From the NCBI GenBank assembly GCA_015059945.1, contig SUZJ01000005.1, forward strand, positions 62,001 to 126,000: a stretch of DNA of 64,000 bases, read 5' to 3'. The stretch is from Rikenellaceae bacterium. Lineage in GTDB: Bacteria; Bacteroidota; Bacteroidia; Bacteroidales; Rikenellaceae. The notes beneath the pieces are model-generated. The model ran no database searches. It saw nothing but the letters and a program-made list of their open reading frames with translations, and was not told where the DNA came from. The number at the start of each line of letters is the position of its first letter. The first letter of the stretch is position 1. Below are positions 25,405 to 33,188 of this stretch, piece by piece. A program made the position numbers and the translations under genes.

Positions 25405-26364
25405 CTACAACCCCTTGTGGGCCAGGTGCCACGAGAGCCATTGGTAGGCTTGGTGGGCGGCAGGGCGTAGGCAGCGGGGCAGCAGCAACAGCAGGCGCAG
25501 GCGGCACAATCCCCAGCGGTAGTGGCGGGTGTAGCCGTATGTTCGGGCTACGCTGCGACCAAAGGCAGTATCGCCCTTGGCGGTGAGGGTTATGGCCTTG
25601 CCTATGGCGCACTTGGCTATGAACTCACGGCGCCAGTACTCTTGCTCAGCATCGCTCTGCACCAGGGGCAGCAGCTCGTCGAGCGAGTGGGCCGTCTGCT
25701 CGGGGCGGTAGATAGCGCCCGAACGATTGGTAGCCACCATCGAGTAGCGAGCCCCTCGGTAGGGCGAGTAGCAGATGGGGTAGTGACTGGCAATCTTAAT
25801 CCACAGCCACTGGTCCTCGCCCATCTTCATTCCCTCGGGAAAGCCTCCCAGGGTGTCAATCACACTGCGCGGAATTACGGCCGTAGAGGGAATGACCACA
25901 AAGCGGCTCATACTCTCGCGCCAGAAGTTGCCGACCACACCGCGCTCGGAGGGGCAGGCAGCAGGTACGATACCCGTAGGGCTAACAATCTCAAAGGCAG
26001 TGCTATATATGCCACACCCAGGCCACTCGGCCACCAGACGGTCAATCTCGGCCAGGTGGTCGGCCCTCCAGCTGTCGTCGGCATCGAGTAGGGCCAAATG
26101 GGTGCCTTGCGCCTCGGCAATGGCTCGGTTGCGAGCTGCGCACACACCACCATTAGGTTGGCGGATAAGGCGTACCAGGGGTGAGCCTATGGCCTCGACA
26201 ACGGCGGCGCTGCAGTCGGTCGAGCCGTCATCAACCACAACCACCTCGAGCGGTTGCAGAGTCTGCGCCAGGGCCGAGCGAATAGCCTGCTCGACCTCGC
26301 CCTCTTTGTTGTAGAGGGGCACTATCACGGAGTAAGTGCGCTGTTGTGGGGTGGTGTTAGTCAT
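25405..26364 (-). CDS. Family 2 glycosyltransferase
   Basis: 319-aa GT-A enzyme: SVIVPLYNKEGEVEQAI at the start, VVVDDGSTD near residue 40, ALLDADDSW (DXD metal site) near 94, and EDQWLWIKIASHYP later. It transfers an activated sugar to an envelope glycan; donor and acceptor are unknown. It overlaps the licD-like gene by 8 nt, and the pair probably decorates a surface polysaccharide. The C-terminus is basic and non-membrane. Confidence 0.88.
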   Translation of the reverse strand: MTNTTPQQRTYSVIVPLYNKEGEVEQAIRSALAQTLQPLEVVVVDDGSTDCSAAVVEAIGSPLVRLIRQPNGGVCAARNRAIAEAQGTHLALLDADDSWRADHLAEIDRLVAEWPGCGIYSTAFEIVSPTGIVPAACPSERGVVGNFWRESMSRFVVIPSTAVIPRSVIDTLGGFPEGMKMGEDQWLWIKIASHYPICYSPYRGARYSMVATNRSGAIYRPEQTAHSLDELLPLVQSDAEQEYWRREFIAKCAIGKAITLTAKGDTAFGRSVARTYGYTRHYRWGLCRLRLLLLLPRCLRPAAHQAYQWLSWHLAHKGL

Positions 26365-27220
26365 TGTATGTGGGGCCGTTGGTGGTGTCGAACGATAGTT
26401 GCAGGGGCGAGTGGTTGATCTTCTGCTCGTCGGGTATATCCTTTATCAATACGGGGTAGTGGTGGTGCAGGTAGGCCTCCAAATCTCTGGGACTGGGCAG
26501 CATAAGCCTGCCGAAGGGGCGCTCGACGGGGTTTGCGACCGAGTCGTAGGCGGCCAGATCGACCGACGTGCGCACCACATCGACCATCTCGAGGGTGGTG
26601 CGGTAATTGTAGCGCGTGAGGGCCTTGTTGAGCCTCTGCCACAGCCACTTGCGGCTGCCCTTGCAGCGGTATATGAGTGCCAACACAGCTCGGCTGGCCA
26701 GTGTTTTCTGATAGTATAGCGATCGCTCACGGGGAATTTGCCCTCGGCGCTCCCAGTAGGGCTGACAAGTCCACGCACCTGCCCACCAGCCAACCTCGGC
26801 TCGGTGGAGCTTGCGCAGTAGGGAGTTGTTGGGCACGCGGTCCATAGGCAGCAGATCGACATATATGCCGTGACAGATGTCGAACCACTCGATGCCGCTT
26901 TCGAGAAATAGGGTAGAGCGCTTGCGCACCTTGGCCCAATAGAAGGGTGTTTCGCCCTCGGTGCGCCACTCTTGCACAAAGTAGTCGTCGCCCAGCAGTG
27001 CGGGGGCCTCGGCAATGAAACGCTCGTAGTCGCTGCGCAACATTCCCAGGTCTACGTCGTCGTCCCAGGGGAGTATGTCTTGCCAGAAGTGCACACCAAT
27101 GGCTGTGCCGCCGAGGGCCACAAATTTTAGCCCCAGCAGTCGGCACACGCGCTGTATCTCTTCGGTTATCTCAAAGAGGGTGGCGTGAAGTTGTGTGAGT
27201 ATCTCTGGCGTATATTGCAC
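26357..27220 (-). CDS. LicD family phosphotransferase
   Basis: A 287-aa nucleotidyltransferase-fold protein. GGTAIGVHFWQDILPWDDDVDLGM carries the GG and DDD(V)D motifs of LicD, which moves phosphocholine or a related group onto surface glycans. I start it at GTG 27220 (MQYTPEILTQLH...), where family similarity begins. The open frame up to 27352 is translated repeat DNA (NSQFSILNSQF and RPSTVNRRPST). Operon with the GT2 gene. Confidence 0.82.
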   Translation of the reverse strand: MQYTPEILTQLHATLFEITEEIQRVCRLLGLKFVALGGTAIGVHFWQDILPWDDDVDLGMLRSDYERFIAEAPALLGDDYFVQEWRTEGETPFYWAKVRKRSTLFLESGIEWFDICHGIYVDLLPMDRVPNNSLLRKLHRAEVGWWAGAWTCQPYWERRGQIPRERSLYYQKTLASRAVLALIYRCKGSRKWLWQRLNKALTRYNYRTTLEMVDVVRTSVDLAAYDSVANPVERPFGRLMLPSPRDLEAYLHHHYPVLIKDIPDEQKINHSPLQLSFDTTNGPTYND

Positions 27221-27312
27221 GAATTGAGAATTGAGAATTGAGAATTGAGAATTATCCTTAGAGTCCTTAATGAATATGTCGGTTGACGGTCGACGGTTGA
27301 CGGTCGACGGTC
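27221..27312. repeat. AATTGAG and CGACGGTTGACGGT tandem tracts
   Basis: Four copies of GAATTGA (family E) and several CGACGGTTGACGGT units fill the gap between licD and the LuxE-like gene and run into the apparent 5' frame of licD. Confidence 0.8.
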
Positions 27313-28280
27313 TATTTCTGAACGAGCAGGTTACAGCCCCTGATGTCGGCACCGCTTATGCGCCCTTCGAGGGCAAAGGTGCCGTCGGGCCACACTCGGC
27401 CCATATCCTGCGTTTGGATAAAAGCGCACGAGTAGCGGTTGGCAAGGTCGATGATGTTTACTCCGCCCCTTGCGCCCTCGGCAACTCGGGCCAACGGGTT
27501 GTTCACATCTCGGGCGATTACCCTCATCCACGCGGGGGCCTTGAATATCCCCTTGCCCGCCGAGTAGGCCTGACTTGTGAGCTCGGCCATACCATACTCC
27601 GAGTGGATTGCACCCACGCCAAAGGCTTTGCACAGCGTGGCGTGCAACTCGCTCTTCGACAGTTCTTTGCGACGGCCCTTCATACCGCCCGTTTCCATAA
27701 CGATAGTGTCGGGTGGCAGCGTTACCCCCTCCTCGGCCAAGTCGAGCAGGGCATAGCTTACGCCCAACAAAATCTTGGGCCCGGGGGTGTTGTTGAGAGC
27801 CTCGATAAGGGCCTTGTGGTCGTCGAGAAAGAATCCTCCGCCATAGCGCCCAACCAGTCGGTCTACCATATAGACCAGACTGCTCCCCTCCCTCTCCAAG
27901 TAGCAGGGCAGCAGGGCATAGATGGGCATCCCCTCGTAGAACTGCTCGTAGGCTGTGGTGAAGGCCACCTGGTAGTCGGCCAGCGAGGCCATATAGTGGC
28001 GCGAGGGGGTCATACCCGTAGTGGCGCTACTGGTGAAGCACACCTCGGGCTCTGTGGGGCCGCAGTAGACCTTCTGGCTCTTGAATACCTCAATGGGCAG
28101 AAAGGGTATCTGCTCGACCTCGCTCACCTCGGCAGGATTGATGCCCATAATTTGGAGGTAGAGCCTATATGGGGCGCAGTGGGCACTCTGATAGCGGAAG
28201 AGTTCCAACGCAATGCGTCGGAACTCCTGCTCGCTATTGATACCTACGATTTGGTCTATGATGGGGATTGCCTCTCTCAC
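27312..28280 (-). CDS. LuxE-like acyl-protein synthetase/acyl-adenylate protein
   Basis: A 322-aa member of the ANL superfamily resembling LuxE and coenzyme F390 synthetase-like proteins. TSSATTGMTPSRHYM is the phosphate-binding loop (about 87-101); METGGMKGRRKELSK, SEYGMAELTSQAYS and TQDMGRVWPDGTF follow. It lacks a carrier-protein domain. Often found near surface-glycan or lipid genes in Bacteroidales; substrate unknown. It lies 23 nt downstream of trxB. Confidence 0.8.
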   Translation of the reverse strand: MREAIPIIDQIVGINSEQEFRRIALELFRYQSAHCAPYRLYLQIMGINPAEVSEVEQIPFLPIEVFKSQKVYCGPTEPEVCFTSSATTGMTPSRHYMASLADYQVAFTTAYEQFYEGMPIYALLPCYLEREGSSLVYMVDRLVGRYGGGFFLDDHKALIEALNNTPGPKILLGVSYALLDLAEEGVTLPPDTIVMETGGMKGRRKELSKSELHATLCKAFGVGAIHSEYGMAELTSQAYSAGKGIFKAPAWMRVIARDVNNPLARVAEGARGGVNIIDLANRYSCAFIQTQDMGRVWPDGTFALEGRISGADIRGCNLLVQK

Positions 28281-28303
28281 AATCTTTCTCTCTCTGCGGT
28301 TTG

Positions 28304-29230
28304 TTATTTCTGTGCCAGCAGGAAGCGCTCGCAGTCGATAGCTGCAATAGCGCCACTGCCTGCGGCTACGATACCCTGACGGTAGTGGGGGTCCTTAACG
28401 TCGCCTGCGGCAAATACACCCTCAACGCTGGTGCGGCTCGATGCCCCCTCGGTGATGATATAGCCCTCCTCATTGAGCTCCAACTGCCCCTTGAAGAGCT
28501 TGGTCTGTGGAGTGTGGCCAATGCCCAAGAAGAAGCCGTCGATGGCAATATCCTCGGTGTGGCCGTCGGCGTGGATGATGCGAACACCGGTTACGCCATT
28601 CTCGTCGCCCAAAATCTCCTGAGTGTTGCACAGGTAGTGTACCTCAATATTCTCGGTGGCAGCAACTTTGGCCTGCATAGCCTTCGATGCGCGCATATAG
28701 TCTTTGCGGATAATCATATGCACCTTGCGGCAGATAGATGCCAGATAGGTGGCCTCCTCGCAAGCGGTGTCGCCTGCACCCACCACTGCAACATCTTTCT
28801 TGCGGTAGAAGAAGCCGTCGCAGGTGGCACAAGCGCTCACGCCCATACCACGGAACTTGGCCTCGCTGGGCAGGCCCAGATACTTGGCCGTAGCACCGGT
28901 AGAGATGATGATAGCCTCGGCCTCAATCTCGTCGGCATCGTTGGCAACCACCTTGAAGGGCCTCTGGCTCAGGTCTACCGAGGTGATAACACCTGCACGA
29001 ATATCTGCACCGAATTTGAGTGCCTGGCGACGGATGTCGTCCATCAGCTGGGGGCCATTTACACCCTCGGGGTAGCCGGGGAAGTTCTCAACCTCGGTGG
29101 TGGTGGTCAGCTGACCGCCAGGCTCAAAGCCCTCGTAGAGTACGGGTGCAAGGTTGGCCCTCGATGCGTAGATGGCTGCGGTATAGCCGGCAGGGCCGCT
29201 ACCGATAATCAAACATTTAATCTTTTCCAT
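28304..29230 (-). CDS. trxB: Thioredoxin-disulfide reductase
   Basis: 308-aa NADPH-dependent flavoenzyme that reduces thioredoxin. FAD motif IIGSGPAGYTAAIYASR is at residues 9-25, redox CATC in GVSACATCDGFFYRKK near 133-142, and NADPH motif VVGAGDTACEEA. Normal length. A minus-strand -7 box (TACCTTTG at 29309-29302) lies about 72 nt upstream. Confidence 0.96.
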   Translation of the reverse strand: MEKIKCLIIGSGPAGYTAAIYASRANLAPVLYEGFEPGGQLTTTTEVENFPGYPEGVNGPQLMDDIRRQALKFGADIRAGVITSVDLSQRPFKVVANDADEIEAEAIIISTGATAKYLGLPSEAKFRGMGVSACATCDGFFYRKKDVAVVGAGDTACEEATYLASICRKVHMIIRKDYMRASKAMQAKVAATENIEVHYLCNTQEILGDENGVTGVRIIHADGHTEDIAIDGFFLGIGHTPQTKLFKGQLELNEEGYIITEGASSRTSVEGVFAAGDVKDPHYRQGIVAAGSGAIAAIDCERFLLAQK

Positions 29231-29312
29231 AGTTTTCGTTATTTATTGTTTTGTATGTTAGTCGTTTGGGTGGTGTAGGCCACGCGGGCCGCAACTATCT
29301 ACAAAGGTAGTG

Positions 29313-31127
29313 TTATTTATTGAAATAACTACACACCGCCTCGCCTTTTGTGGGGCCCAGCAGCGAAATAATCTCCTCGCGCGTGGCTCGCTTTACTCCT
29401 TTGACACTGCCGAAGGTGGTCAGCAGGGCCTCGCAACTCTTGGGCCCTATGCCCTTGATGCTGGCCAGCTCGGTGGTCGTAAAGTCGGCCGAGCGTTTGT
29501 TGCGGTGGAAGGTTATGCCAAAGCGGTGGGCCTCGTCGCGAATGTGGCGAATGACCTTCAGCGGTTCGCCCGTGCGGTCGAGGTAGTAGGGCTTGGGGTC
29601 AAAGGGGAAGTAGACCTCCTCCAACCTCTCGGCCAGTCCCACAATGGGTATACGCTCGGTAAGCCCCAACTCCCTAAGCACCTCGTAGGCCGAAGATAGC
29701 TGGCCCTTGCCGCCATCGACCACAATCAGGTCGGGTAGTTCGCCCCCCTCGGCCAGCAGACGGCTGTAGCGACGGCGGATAATCTCTCTCATAGTGGCAA
29801 AGTCGTCGGGGCCCACCACGCTCTTTACGTTGAAGTGGCGATACTCCCTCTTTGAGGGCTTGCCGTCGCGGAACACCACGCAGGCGGCCACAGGGTGGGT
29901 GCCCTGCAAGTTGGAGTTGTCGAAACACTCGATGTGATAGGGTGGCCTGTCGAGGTGGAGCTCCCTTTGCAGAGCAGCCATCAGTCGCTCGGTATGTCGC
30001 TCGGGGTTTTTGATTTCGAGGTTCTTGAGCCTCTCGGCGCGGAACATCTTGGCACCCTTCTCGGCAAACTCCAGCAGGCGCAACTTGTCGCCCCTCTGGG
30101 GTACTACGAACTCTACATTATCGCCCCAGTCGCCCTCGGGCACGAATGGCACAATTACTTGGTCGCTCAGTTTGCCACCTGCAACAATGGGCAACATCTG
30201 GCGTATGGCTGAGCCCAATATGGTTGCAGGGTCGCTCTCGGCACCCACCGACAGCTGCATAGAGCGGCCGGCAACTACCGTACCCATAGCCACGCGCACA
30301 AAGTTGCAGTAGGCATCGGTGTCGTCGGTGATTATGTAGAACACGTCGAGATTGCCCAACGAGGGGTTTACAATCACGCTCTTGGCCTCAAATTTGGCCA
30401 GCGCATCAAGACGTGCCTTGTAGCGTGCGGCCTGCTCAAAGCGCAGCTCGGCTGCGGCCTCGTTCATTCGGGCCGTGAGCCACTCGCGGGCGGGGCGTAG
30501 GTCGCCTTTGAGGTACTTCTTAACCAGCGAAATGGTTTGGTCGTAGTCGGCACTGCTCTGTCGCCCTTCGCAGGGGCCTGCACAGTTGCCAATGTGGTAC
30601 TCCAAACAGACGCGGTAGCGACACTTGGCCACCGAGTCGCCATCGAGCGCAAGGCGGCAGGTGCGAAGCTGAAAAATCTCCCTCAGGCTCTCTAACATTG
30701 CCCTCTGGGCCACTACCGACGAGTAGGGGCCAAAGTATTGCGAACCGTCGCGCACCACTCGGCGCGTAGACTCCACTCGGGGGAAGGGCTCGTTGCGCAC
30801 CACAATCCAGGGGTAGGTCTTGTCGTCTTTGAGCAGTATGTTGTAGCGTGGGCGGAGGGTCTTGATGAGCGAGTTTTCGAGCAACAGGGCGTCGTTCTCG
30901 GTGGGGGTGTCGATGTGTTTGAGGTCTACAATCTTGCCCACCATAACCTTCACTTTGGCCGAGTGCTTCTTCGAGTCTACAAAGTAGCTGCTCACCCTGC
31001 GACGTAGGTTTACGGCCTTGCCCACATAGATAACCTTGCCCGAGGAGTCGAAGAATTGGTATACCCCCGGGGTGGTGGGCAGTAGCGCCACAGCCTCTTT
31101 GATATGTTGCGAAATAAGGTTGTTCAT
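29313..31127 (-). CDS. uvrC: UvrABC excinuclease subunit C
   Basis: 604-aa nucleotide-excision-repair nuclease. N-terminal GIY-YIG domain (PGVYQFFDSSGKVIYVGK), UVR motif around RFEQAARYKARLDAL, RNase-H-like C-terminal half with HIECFDNSNLQGTHPVA and LIVVDGGKGQLSSA, then tandem HhH (IKGIGPKSCEALL). The start at 31127 is the family ATG. The frame remains open for 1.87 kb further upstream, antisense to the acyltransferase gene, which I reject as coding. Confidence 0.96.
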   Translation of the reverse strand: MNNLISQHIKEAVALLPTTPGVYQFFDSSGKVIYVGKAVNLRRRVSSYFVDSKKHSAKVKVMVGKIVDLKHIDTPTENDALLLENSLIKTLRPRYNILLKDDKTYPWIVVRNEPFPRVESTRRVVRDGSQYFGPYSSVVAQRAMLESLREIFQLRTCRLALDGDSVAKCRYRVCLEYHIGNCAGPCEGRQSSADYDQTISLVKKYLKGDLRPAREWLTARMNEAAAELRFEQAARYKARLDALAKFEAKSVIVNPSLGNLDVFYIITDDTDAYCNFVRVAMGTVVAGRSMQLSVGAESDPATILGSAIRQMLPIVAGGKLSDQVIVPFVPEGDWGDNVEFVVPQRGDKLRLLEFAEKGAKMFRAERLKNLEIKNPERHTERLMAALQRELHLDRPPYHIECFDNSNLQGTHPVAACVVFRDGKPSKREYRHFNVKSVVGPDDFATMREIIRRRYSRLLAEGGELPDLIVVDGGKGQLSSAYEVLRELGLTERIPIVGLAERLEEVYFPFDPKPYYLDRTGEPLKVIRHIRDEAHRFGITFHRNKRSADFTTTELASIKGIGPKSCEALLTTFGSVKGVKRATREEIISLLGPTKGEAVCSYFNK

Positions 31128-31154
31128 ACTAAACTGCCACAAAATAACCAATTT

Positions 31155-31187
31155 TTGTCGAAAATTCAAAAAATAGTCGTACTTTTG
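31155..31187 (+). promoter_or_regulatory. Promoter of the acyltransferase fusion gene
   Basis: TACTTTTG at 31180-31187 is a perfect -7. A TTTTTG run ending at 31157 gives a rather long 22-nt spacer. Confidence 0.6.
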
Positions 31188-31226
31188 TATAATTAGGGAA
31201 ACACAAAACACACACGCACAACAATA

Positions 31227-33014
31227 ATGACAAAACTTCTCACTACCGACGATTTGATGTTCGGCCACAAAAGTGTGCTCTGGCGACTGCTGGCAAAGGT
31301 TGCGCTGTGGCTCTTCGGGGCACGTAAAGCCAACAAGGCCTACGCCAATGTGGTAGACAAGACCGATATGAGTCTGGCTGCCATCACTGCCGAGCTGCAA
31401 ATCACTCCCAAATTTGACCCCAAGAGTCTGGAAAACATACCTGCTCAGGGGCCTACAATCATCATCTGCAACCACCCCACGGGCATTGTCGATGGCATCA
31501 TTCTGCTCGACATTGTTACCCGTGTGCGCCAAGATGTCAAGTTCTTGGGCAACTTCCTGCTCGAGAGGGTTGAGCCTATGAAACCCTACCTTATCCCCGT
31601 AAACCCATTCGAGGAGCGCAAGGGCGGTAACATCTATGGCCTCAAGGAGGGGCTGCGCCACCTGCACGAGGGGGGCTGTCTGTTGCTCTTCCCTGCCGGT
31701 GAGGTGAGCACTTGGCAAAAGGGGTGGCACCACATTGCCGACAAAAAGTGGGATACCGCAGCCATCAAGCTGATGCGCAAGAGCAAAGCAACCATTGTGC
31801 CCGCTTGGATTGACGGCCGCAACAGCCTTACCTTCCGCGTGTTGGGCAAGATTCACCCACGTCTGCGCACCGCAATGCTGCTGCACGAGATTTTCAACAA
31901 GAGGGGCAAGACATTCCCCACCACCATTGGCGCGCCCATCCCCCCAGTACGTCTGCGCGAGCTCGAAGACCTCGACGACTTTGCCCACTACACCCGCGCT
32001 ATGGTAGACTACTTGAAGGATTGTCGCGAGAAGCCTGTGCGCTCGCTGGCCGAGATTGAGGCCTCGCAAGGCTCGACCGACGACATTATTGCACCCGTGA
32101 GCCTCGACCTGCTCAAACTCGACATAGAGGGGCTCGGTGCCGAGGGAAAACTGTTTGACTATGGCGACACCTACTCGATATACCTGGCTCGCTATGAGCA
32201 GATTCCTAATGTTATGAGGGAGATTGGCCGCCTGCGCGAGCTTACCTTCCGCGCCATTGGCGAGGGCTCGCAGAAGGCCTGCGACACCGACGAGTACGAC
32301 ACCTACTACCGCCAACTCTTCATCTGGGACAACGAGGCTCAGACTATTGTGGGTGGCTATCGTATGGGCTTCGGTGGCGAGATTGTGAAAGATCGCGGCA
32401 TCGACGGCTTCTATACCCACTCGCTCTTTGCCTACGACAAGGAGATGGCCCCAATGCTGTCGCGCACCATCGAGCTGGGCCGCTCGTTTGTGTGCAAGGC
32501 CTACCAGCGCAAGCCCGCCTCGCTGCTGATGCTCTGGCGCGGTATTCTGTACGCACTGCTCAAAAACGAGGAGTATGACTACCTGATTGGCCCTGTTACG
32601 ATTAGCGGCGAGTTCCAGCGTAGCTCGAAAACCCTCATTATGACTCACTTGCAGCAGCACCACTTCGACCACGAACTGGCAGCCCACATACGCCCACGCA
32701 CAGGTGCCGAGGGTATCGACTTCCCCCTCGATGGCCGCCTGATTGAGAAGATTGAGTCGATTGAGCTGATTGACAAGATTGTGAAGGATATCGAGATGGG
32801 CGAGAGGGCCATTCCTATCCTCTTTAAGAAATACTTGCAGCTGGGCAGCTATGTGCTGGGCTTCAATGTAGACCACGACTTCTGCGATGCCCTGGATGCG
32901 CTTATGCTGCTCGACCTGAGCCGAGTGCCCGACAGTAAGGTGCAGATGCTCGCTCGCGAGGTCGAGCCCGAACTTGTTGCCAAGCGATTCCCCCACTACA
33001 ACGCAGGGGAGTAG
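31227..33014 (+). CDS. Fused PlsC-like O-acyltransferase / GNAT-fold N-acyltransferase
   Basis: A 595-aa two-domain protein. The N-terminal half (about 60-290) is PlsC-like, with IIICNHPTGIVDG and FPAGEVSTWQKG. The C-terminal half (about 320-590) is the FeeM/OlsB-type N-acyltransferase (RLRELTFRAIGEGS, IVGGYRMGFG). This matches OlsF-type enzymes that make ornithine or glycine aminolipids (GlsB plus GlsA in Bacteroides, there separate genes). The lyso-aminolipid route and membrane location are inferred. A clean promoter and terminator suggest it is monocistronic. Confidence 0.82.
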   Translation: MTKLLTTDDLMFGHKSVLWRLLAKVALWLFGARKANKAYANVVDKTDMSLAAITAELQITPKFDPKSLENIPAQGPTIIICNHPTGIVDGIILLDIVTRVRQDVKFLGNFLLERVEPMKPYLIPVNPFEERKGGNIYGLKEGLRHLHEGGCLLLFPAGEVSTWQKGWHHIADKKWDTAAIKLMRKSKATIVPAWIDGRNSLTFRVLGKIHPRLRTAMLLHEIFNKRGKTFPTTIGAPIPPVRLRELEDLDDFAHYTRAMVDYLKDCREKPVRSLAEIEASQGSTDDIIAPVSLDLLKLDIEGLGAEGKLFDYGDTYSIYLARYEQIPNVMREIGRLRELTFRAIGEGSQKACDTDEYDTYYRQLFIWDNEAQTIVGGYRMGFGGEIVKDRGIDGFYTHSLFAYDKEMAPMLSRTIELGRSFVCKAYQRKPASLLMLWRGILYALLKNEEYDYLIGPVTISGEFQRSSKTLIMTHLQQHHFDHELAAHIRPRTGAEGIDFPLDGRLIEKIESIELIDKIVKDIEMGERAIPILFKKYLQLGSYVLGFNVDHDFCDALDALMLLDLSRVPDSKVQMLAREVEPELVAKRFPHYNAGE

Positions 33015-33034
33015 GCGAGTGGGCGAAAAGAGAG

Positions 33035-33063
33035 AAAAAAGAGTGCTGCGGCACTCTTTTTTT
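33035..33063 (+). terminator. Terminator of the acyltransferase gene
   Basis: 12-bp perfect stem AAAAAAGAGTGC/GCACTCTTTTTT with a TGCG loop and T-run. Confidence 0.85.
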
Positions 33064-33080
33064 GTCGCCCGACTGAGGTG

Positions 33081-33146
33081 GTAGGAGTAATAAGGGCTTT
33101 AAGGCCCTTAAAAAATTCTCAATTCTCAATTCTCAATTCTCAATTT
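33081..33146. repeat. Repeat mosaic (families D, B, E)
   Basis: GTAGGAGTAATAAGG, then GCTTTAAGGCCCTTAAAA, then five copies of TCAATTC. It lies directly upstream of the yfhO -7 box. Confidence 0.75.
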
Positions 33147-33151
33147 CTTTT

Positions 33152-33159
33152 TATCTTTG
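33152..33159 (+). promoter_or_regulatory. -7 box of yfhO operon
   Basis: TATCTTTG, 29 nt before the ATG. The -33 region is occupied by the AATTCTC tandem repeat and has no TTG. Confidence 0.5.
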
Positions 33160-33188
33160 TAGGTTAAGTTAGCGTAAACGTGCACGTA

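Noticed and set aside
27221..27352. Upstream extension of the LicD protein
   Set aside because: Encoded by AATTGAG and CGACGGTTG tandem repeats; family homology starts at GTG 27220.
31128..32996. Open minus-strand frame of about 620 codons upstream of uvrC, giving an apparent 1227-aa protein
   Set aside because: It is the antisense shadow of the acyltransferase gene (31227-33014), has no family similarity, and UvrC homology begins exactly at the ATG at 31127.
27221..33146. Tandem AATTGAG/AATTCTC tracts as possible CRISPR remnants
   Set aside because: Units are 7 bp without spacers, and no cas genes are present.
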